Shown piece by piece: positions 5,656 to 9,268 of a DNA stretch of 9,268 bases. The translations under genes were made by a program, and so were the position numbers. The DNA is taken from positions 1 to 9,268 of the forward strand of contig JAKJDA010000091.1 of assembly GCA_022706165.1 (NCBI GenBank). Reading direction: 5' to 3'. This DNA is from Candidatus Hydrogenedentota bacterium (GTDB lineage Bacteria; Hydrogenedentota; Hydrogenedentia; Hydrogenedentales; SLHB01). The notes beneath the pieces are model-generated. The model saw nothing but the letters and a program-made list of their open reading frames with translations, did not search any database and was not told where the DNA came from. Position 1 is the first letter of the stretch, and the number at the start of each line of letters is the position of its first letter.

Positions 5656-6540
5656 TCAGCGCGAACGAGCGGAAGAAAAGCGCAGTCCGTTGCGCAACGC
5701 ATAGGCAATGCGCAACAAAAAGAGGGGGCACAGGCGAAACGACGCCGTGCAGATCGCCGCCAACACGGCGACGGGGCGCGTGATCGGCGGATACAAGCGG
5801 ACAGCGCGGATTTTGATACGGAGATCCGTGCGGAACGCCCCCCACCCGCGGCGGCGCGTCAAGAAACCGGAACCAACGCGAAAATCAAGAAGTTCGGCTT
5901 CCTGGTTGCGCAAGACGAATCCGTGCAACGCCAGCGTCACCCACAAATCATAGTCCTCGCCGAAACAAGCCGGCCCTTTCAGGAAAGGTTCGCGGTAAGG
6001 ATGCTGGCGCAACGCCTCGGCGCGCGCGCAAACCGATGAGTTGGCGATGGGATTGAACCAGCAGAGCGCGCGCCGGATCGCGTGGGGCGTCAAGGGCGTT
6101 TCCTTCCGCCCAATGACGCGGCCCGCGTCGTCGATGAGGCGATACCAGCACCCGGCCACATCGGCGCCCGTTTCCTCCAAAAAAGCAATCTGTCGCGCAA
6201 TGCGGTCCGGAGCCGCAACGTCGTCCGCGTCGAGCACGGCGATGTAATCGCCCGTCGCGCACGCGATCGCTGCATTTCGGACGTGCGCCGGCCCCAACCC
6301 GCCGGCGAGCGGCATAACGCGCAACCGATTGTCCTCGCGCGCCGTCGTCTCTAGATACCGTTGCGTCGCTTCGGGCAATGGTCCATCCGCCGCCGCCAGG
6401 ACCTCGAGGTTTGCGTGGGTTTGGGCCAGCGCGCTCGACACCGCCTCGCGCACATACGCCGAATCGTCGCGATAGCACACGGCGATGACGATCGAGACTT
6501 TTCGGGCGGACAGGGGGGCCGGGTCAGGTTCGTTTTTCAT
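5656..6540 (-). CDS. Family 2 glycosyltransferase
   Basis: This 294-residue protein has the GT-A fold signature of family 2 glycosyltransferases, which move a sugar from a nucleotide-sugar to an acceptor, usually in cell-surface polysaccharide or glycolipid synthesis. Counting from the ATG at 6540, the nucleotide-binding strand KVSIVIAVCYRDD lies near residues 14-26, ATGDYIAVLDADDV with the metal-binding DxD-type motif DADD near 95-108, and the acceptor-side GEDYDLWVTL near 194-203. A hydrophobic stretch near 256-278 may hold the C-terminus at the membrane. The usual IPVYN of the first strand is IAVCY here. An in-frame TTG at 6546 would add two residues. Neither start has a clear ribosome site, so the start is uncertain by a few codons. 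It lies 90 bases downstream of the phosphorylase on the same strand. Donor and acceptor cannot be told from the sequence. Confidence 0.88.
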   Translation of the reverse strand: MKNEPDPAPLSARKVSIVIAVCYRDDSAYVREAVSSALAQTHANLEVLAAADGPLPEATQRYLETTAREDNRLRVMPLAGGLGPAHVRNAAIACATGDYIAVLDADDVAAPDRIARQIAFLEETGADVAGCWYRLIDDAGRVIGRKETPLTPHAIRRALCWFNPIANSSVCARAEALRQHPYREPFLKGPACFGEDYDLWVTLALHGFVLRNQEAELLDFRVGSGFLTRRRGWGAFRTDLRIKIRAVRLYPPITRPVAVLAAICTASFRLCPLFLLRIAYALRNGLRFSSARSR

Positions 6541-6630
6541 CCGCAAGACCGCTTATTTCGTTGTGCGCGTCGCGAAGCGACGGGATCGCCTTTGCGCCGC
6601 GCTCGAAACCAGGAACGCTCGACGGATCGC

Positions 6631-9189
6631 TCATCCCCACGTGATGAGGCCGGTCTCGTGTTTCTCCATCAGGTCGACGTGATGGGGAATGACGCGCACC
6701 GTGAATCCTTGTTGGCCGGTTTTGTCGCACAGGATGCCGCCTCGAAAACGATAGACGTTGTCGGCGACTGTCTCGACGAGTTCCATGCGGTCCGCGCGTC
6801 CCTTGATGATGCGGTTGTAGGAATCCACGTCGCCGTGGTAAATCTCGACGGTGACGTCGTCAGGCTTCAAGCCGTCGAGGGCGAGATCGGCGGTGACCGT
6901 CAAACTCGAACCGAAGGGCAATCCTTCCGTCGGGCCCGATTCGATGTGGGTGAAGTGGACTTTGTCCCAGGCGGCGCGCACCTTTTGCTTCCAAACGGTG
7001 AGGGCCTTTGAGCGTTTGCGCTCGTTGGCCCGCAGTTCGTTGCGGCGGAAGGTGCAGGGCAGATAGAAGCGGTCGGCGTATTCCTGGGCCATGCGGTGCG
7101 TGTTGAACACGGGGCAGATGGTCCGGATGGCGTTTTTCATGCGCTGCACCCATTCGCGGGGGATGCCGTCGCGACCGCGTTCGTAGAAGATGGGAACGGC
7201 TTCGCGTTCGAGGATTTCGTAGAGCGTTTCGCTTTCCAAGACGTCCTGCTCGTCGGGGTTGTCGTACACCTCGCCGCGTCCGATCGTCCAGCCGTTCTCG
7301 CTCAGACCTTCGGCCTCGCACCACCATCCGTCCGAGATGCTGATGTTGAGCACGCCATTCGAGGCGGCTTTCATGCCGCTCGTGCCGCTGGCCTCCATGG
7401 GCCGACGCGGGGTGTTGAGCCAGCAATCCACTCCCTGGACCATGTATCGGGAGACGTTGATGTCGTAGTCCTCGATGAAAACGAGATGATTCCGCACGCC
7501 GTATTTGCGAACGAAGTGGATGATGTCGCGTATGAGGTCCTTGCCCTGGTTGTCTTGCGGGTGGGCCTTGCCCGCGATGATCATTTGGACCGGGCGCTTG
7601 GCGTCGGTCAACAAGCGCACAAGGCGTTCGGGATCGCTCATAAACAGCGTGGCGCGTTTGTACGTTGCGAAACGCCGCGCAAATCCGATGGTGAGGGCCT
7701 CGGGATCGAGGACTTCGGCGGCGGCGGCGATTTCTGCTTGGGGCGCGCCGCGATCGCGCAGTTGTTTGGCCAACCGGTACCGCGCGAAATCGACCAGGCG
7801 CTCGCGCCGGCGCTCGTGGGTCCGCCAAAGCTCGGCGTCGGGCACGCTGTCGATGCGTTTCCAAACCTCGCCGTCGGCGGGAGTGGCGATCCACGATGGG
7901 CCGATGTAGCGGTCGTACAAGCTGGCCAAATCGCGCGAGATCCAGAAGCGCGTGTGCACGCCGTTGGTGATGGAGGTGATGGGAATCTCGTCGTCGGGCA
8001 CGCCGGGCCAGGTGCGTTCCCACATGGTTCGGGCGACTTGACCGTGCAGTTTGCTGACGCCGTTCGCGCCGGCGGACAGACGCAGCGCCAAAACCGTCAT
8101 GCAAAACGGTTCGCGGGCGTCGGCGGGGTTCTGGCGGCCCAACGCGAGCAGGTCGTTCATGGGAATGCCGAGGTCGCGGCAGTACGCCCCGAAATAATGC
8201 TCGATCATTTCCGGCGAGAACATGTCGTTGCCTGCGGGAACCGGGGTATGCGTCGTGAACACGCTTGCTTCCTTAACGGATTCGACGGCGTGCGGAAACG
8301 TGAGTTTTTCCTGGGTCATCAGGGCGGCGATGCGTTCGAGCGTGAGAAACGCCGCATGGCCTTCGTTCATGTGGTAGACCGACGGATACAGGCCCATCGC
8401 GCGAAGGGCGCGCACGCCTCCCATGCCGAGCAGAATCTCCTGGCGAATGCGCATGTCGCGGTCGCCGCCGTACAGTCGCGCCGTGATCTCGCGATCGTCC
8501 GGATCGTTCGCTTCGAAATCGCTGTCCAGCAAGTACAGCGGCACGCGGCCGACGTTGCACTGCCAGATGCGCACGCTGAGCTCGCCATCGGGGTAGGGAA
8601 CGCCGAAAACGATCGGCTGGCCCTGATCGTCGCGCACGAGCGAAACAGGCAGGTTGTAAAAGTCGTTTTTCGGATAACGCTCCTGCTGCCAGCCGTCCGC
8701 ATTCAAATATTGCCGGAAATATCCTTCCCGGTAGAGCAGCCCAATGGCCACCAACGGCAGGCCTATGTCGCTGACGGATTTGAGAAAATCGCCGGCAAGC
8801 ACCCCCAATCCTCCGGAATAGACGCCCAGAGATTCGTGAATGCCGTATTCGGCGGAAAGGTAGGCGGCCAGAACGTCTTGGGGCGCCGAAGGGTTGCGAT
8901 CGCGCCAGGGGTTCACGGTGAGGTAGTCATGGGTGCGCTTCCAAACGCGATCCAGGTGCGCAAGGAAACTGTCGTCCTGCGCCAATGCCTCCAGTCGGTC
9001 CTGGCTGACCCGTCCGAGCAGCAACACCGGATTCTGGGCGATTTCGAGCCAGAGATCGCGATCGATCCGGAAGAACAAGTCGATGGCCTCGGGGTCCCAG
9101 CACCAACAGAAGTTGTTGGCGATGTCGCTGAGCCGCGCGATCTTCGGCGGCAGCTTTGGGACCACGGTATAGGTCAATACGGTTGCCAT
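6631..9189 (-). CDS. glgP: Alpha-glucan phosphorylase, DUF3417-containing type (GT35)
   Basis: This complete 852-residue enzyme releases glucose-1-phosphate from glycogen or maltodextrin using phosphate and pyridoxal phosphate. The N-terminus (residues 1 to about 115, with NNFCWCWDPEAIDLF at 25-39) is the DUF3417-like region of the short bacterial phosphorylase subfamily. Then come YSGGLGVLAGDFLKS (124-138), GLLYREGYFRQ (150-160), VYHMNEGHAAF (271-281), FTTHTPVPAGND (311-322), SITNGVHTRFW (406-416), GFARRFATYKR (502-512), AGKAHPQD (539-546) and the cofactor site EASGTSGMK (599-607), whose lysine 607 should bind pyridoxal phosphate. Length and motifs are normal, with no frameshift. The start is well fixed: GGAG (9200-9203) lies ten bases upstream, there is no other start codon before the in-frame stop at 9226-9228, and the N-terminus fits the family. 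No other glycogen gene is in view. Confidence 0.95.
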   Translation of the reverse strand: MATVLTYTVVPKLPPKIARLSDIANNFCWCWDPEAIDLFFRIDRDLWLEIAQNPVLLLGRVSQDRLEALAQDDSFLAHLDRVWKRTHDYLTVNPWRDRNPSAPQDVLAAYLSAEYGIHESLGVYSGGLGVLAGDFLKSVSDIGLPLVAIGLLYREGYFRQYLNADGWQQERYPKNDFYNLPVSLVRDDQGQPIVFGVPYPDGELSVRIWQCNVGRVPLYLLDSDFEANDPDDREITARLYGGDRDMRIRQEILLGMGGVRALRAMGLYPSVYHMNEGHAAFLTLERIAALMTQEKLTFPHAVESVKEASVFTTHTPVPAGNDMFSPEMIEHYFGAYCRDLGIPMNDLLALGRQNPADAREPFCMTVLALRLSAGANGVSKLHGQVARTMWERTWPGVPDDEIPITSITNGVHTRFWISRDLASLYDRYIGPSWIATPADGEVWKRIDSVPDAELWRTHERRRERLVDFARYRLAKQLRDRGAPQAEIAAAAEVLDPEALTIGFARRFATYKRATLFMSDPERLVRLLTDAKRPVQMIIAGKAHPQDNQGKDLIRDIIHFVRKYGVRNHLVFIEDYDINVSRYMVQGVDCWLNTPRRPMEASGTSGMKAASNGVLNISISDGWWCEAEGLSENGWTIGRGEVYDNPDEQDVLESETLYEILEREAVPIFYERGRDGIPREWVQRMKNAIRTICPVFNTHRMAQEYADRFYLPCTFRRNELRANERKRSKALTVWKQKVRAAWDKVHFTHIESGPTEGLPFGSSLTVTADLALDGLKPDDVTVEIYHGDVDSYNRIIKGRADRMELVETVADNVYRFRGGILCDKTGQQGFTVRVIPHHVDLMEKHETGLITWG

Positions 9190-9232
9190 GCTACGCGTTC
9201 TCCGTGTTGCGAATGAAAACTTCCGTCATATT

Positions 9233-9250
9233 CCCCCAGCCCCCCCTCCC
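9233..9250 (-). other. G-rich tract with quadruplex potential upstream of glgP
   Basis: On the minus strand the runs GGG (9248-9250), G7 (9240-9246) and G5 (9233-9237) are separated by one and two bases. The G7 can supply two triplets, so four G-triplets with short loops can be formed. The tract is 43-61 bases before the phosphorylase ATG on its coding strand, so it could affect promoter opening or, if transcribed, the leader RNA. Folding is not proven. Confidence 0.4.
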
Positions 9251-9268
9251 GTGCGATGGGTGCGGCGG

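Noticed and set aside
6568..6582. 6-bp hairpin in the gap between glgP and the glycosyltransferase
   Set aside because: CGTCGC/GCGACG with a 3-base loop is short and has no U-tract. Such stems are common in GC-rich DNA, so I do not call a terminator.
7096..9216. Very long open frame (706 codons) on the plus strand antisense to glgP
   Set aside because: It exactly shadows the phosphorylase, whose full set of family motifs is on the other strand. Long antisense frames arise from GC-rich codon use, and the translation has no recognisable domain.
1..9268. CRISPR array, tRNA, rRNA, insertion sequence or prophage genes
   Set aside because: I found no regularly spaced direct repeats, no tRNA- or rRNA-like stretch and no transposase, integrase or phage protein. 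The repeated protein pattern at 1129-1900 and 3180-3700 is coding TPR sequence.

Overview
The window comes from a GC-rich bacterial chromosome with dense genes. I cannot name the organism. The gene types (XPD/DinG-type helicase, polytopic TPR proteins resembling eukaryotic TMTC proteins, a DUF3417-type glucan phosphorylase) occur in several environmental phyla (Planctomycetes/Verrucomicrobia-like groups, Acidobacteria, Deltaproteobacteria and candidate phyla). Nothing seen points to a plasmid, phage or transposase.

Layout. Positions 1-1086 (+) are the C-terminal part of a DinG-family helicase that starts outside the window. It converges on a minus-strand operon, 4967 to 1129. The operon encodes two paralogous membrane proteins with 10-11 predicted membrane helices and C-terminal tetratricopeptide repeats, joined by a 4-base stop/start overlap. 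Upstream is a leader of about 125 bases that holds a possible 22-codon ORF with a better ribosome binding site than the operon's first gene. An extended -10 promoter (5099-5107, -) probably drives the operon.

Back to back with it, a good sigma70-type promoter (5157-5185, +) drives a leader hairpin and a 54-residue protein of unknown function (5266-5430). A perfect 16-bp inverted repeat starts in that gene's stop codon. A second, GC-rich hairpin (5599-5629) lies between the small gene and the 3' end of a convergent family 2 glycosyltransferase (5656-6540, -). The last gene is a complete alpha-glucan phosphorylase (6631-9189, -), 90 bases upstream of the glycosyltransferase and on the same strand. 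A G-rich tract lies upstream of its start.

How the genes fit together. The glycosyltransferase and phosphorylase may be co-transcribed, but they need not share a pathway. The tandem TPR proteins probably act on sugars or lipid-linked substrates at the membrane; this is inferred from their TMTC-like architecture. The least explained part is 4968-5655: divergent promoters, a leader ORF, an orphan small protein and two strong inverted repeats.
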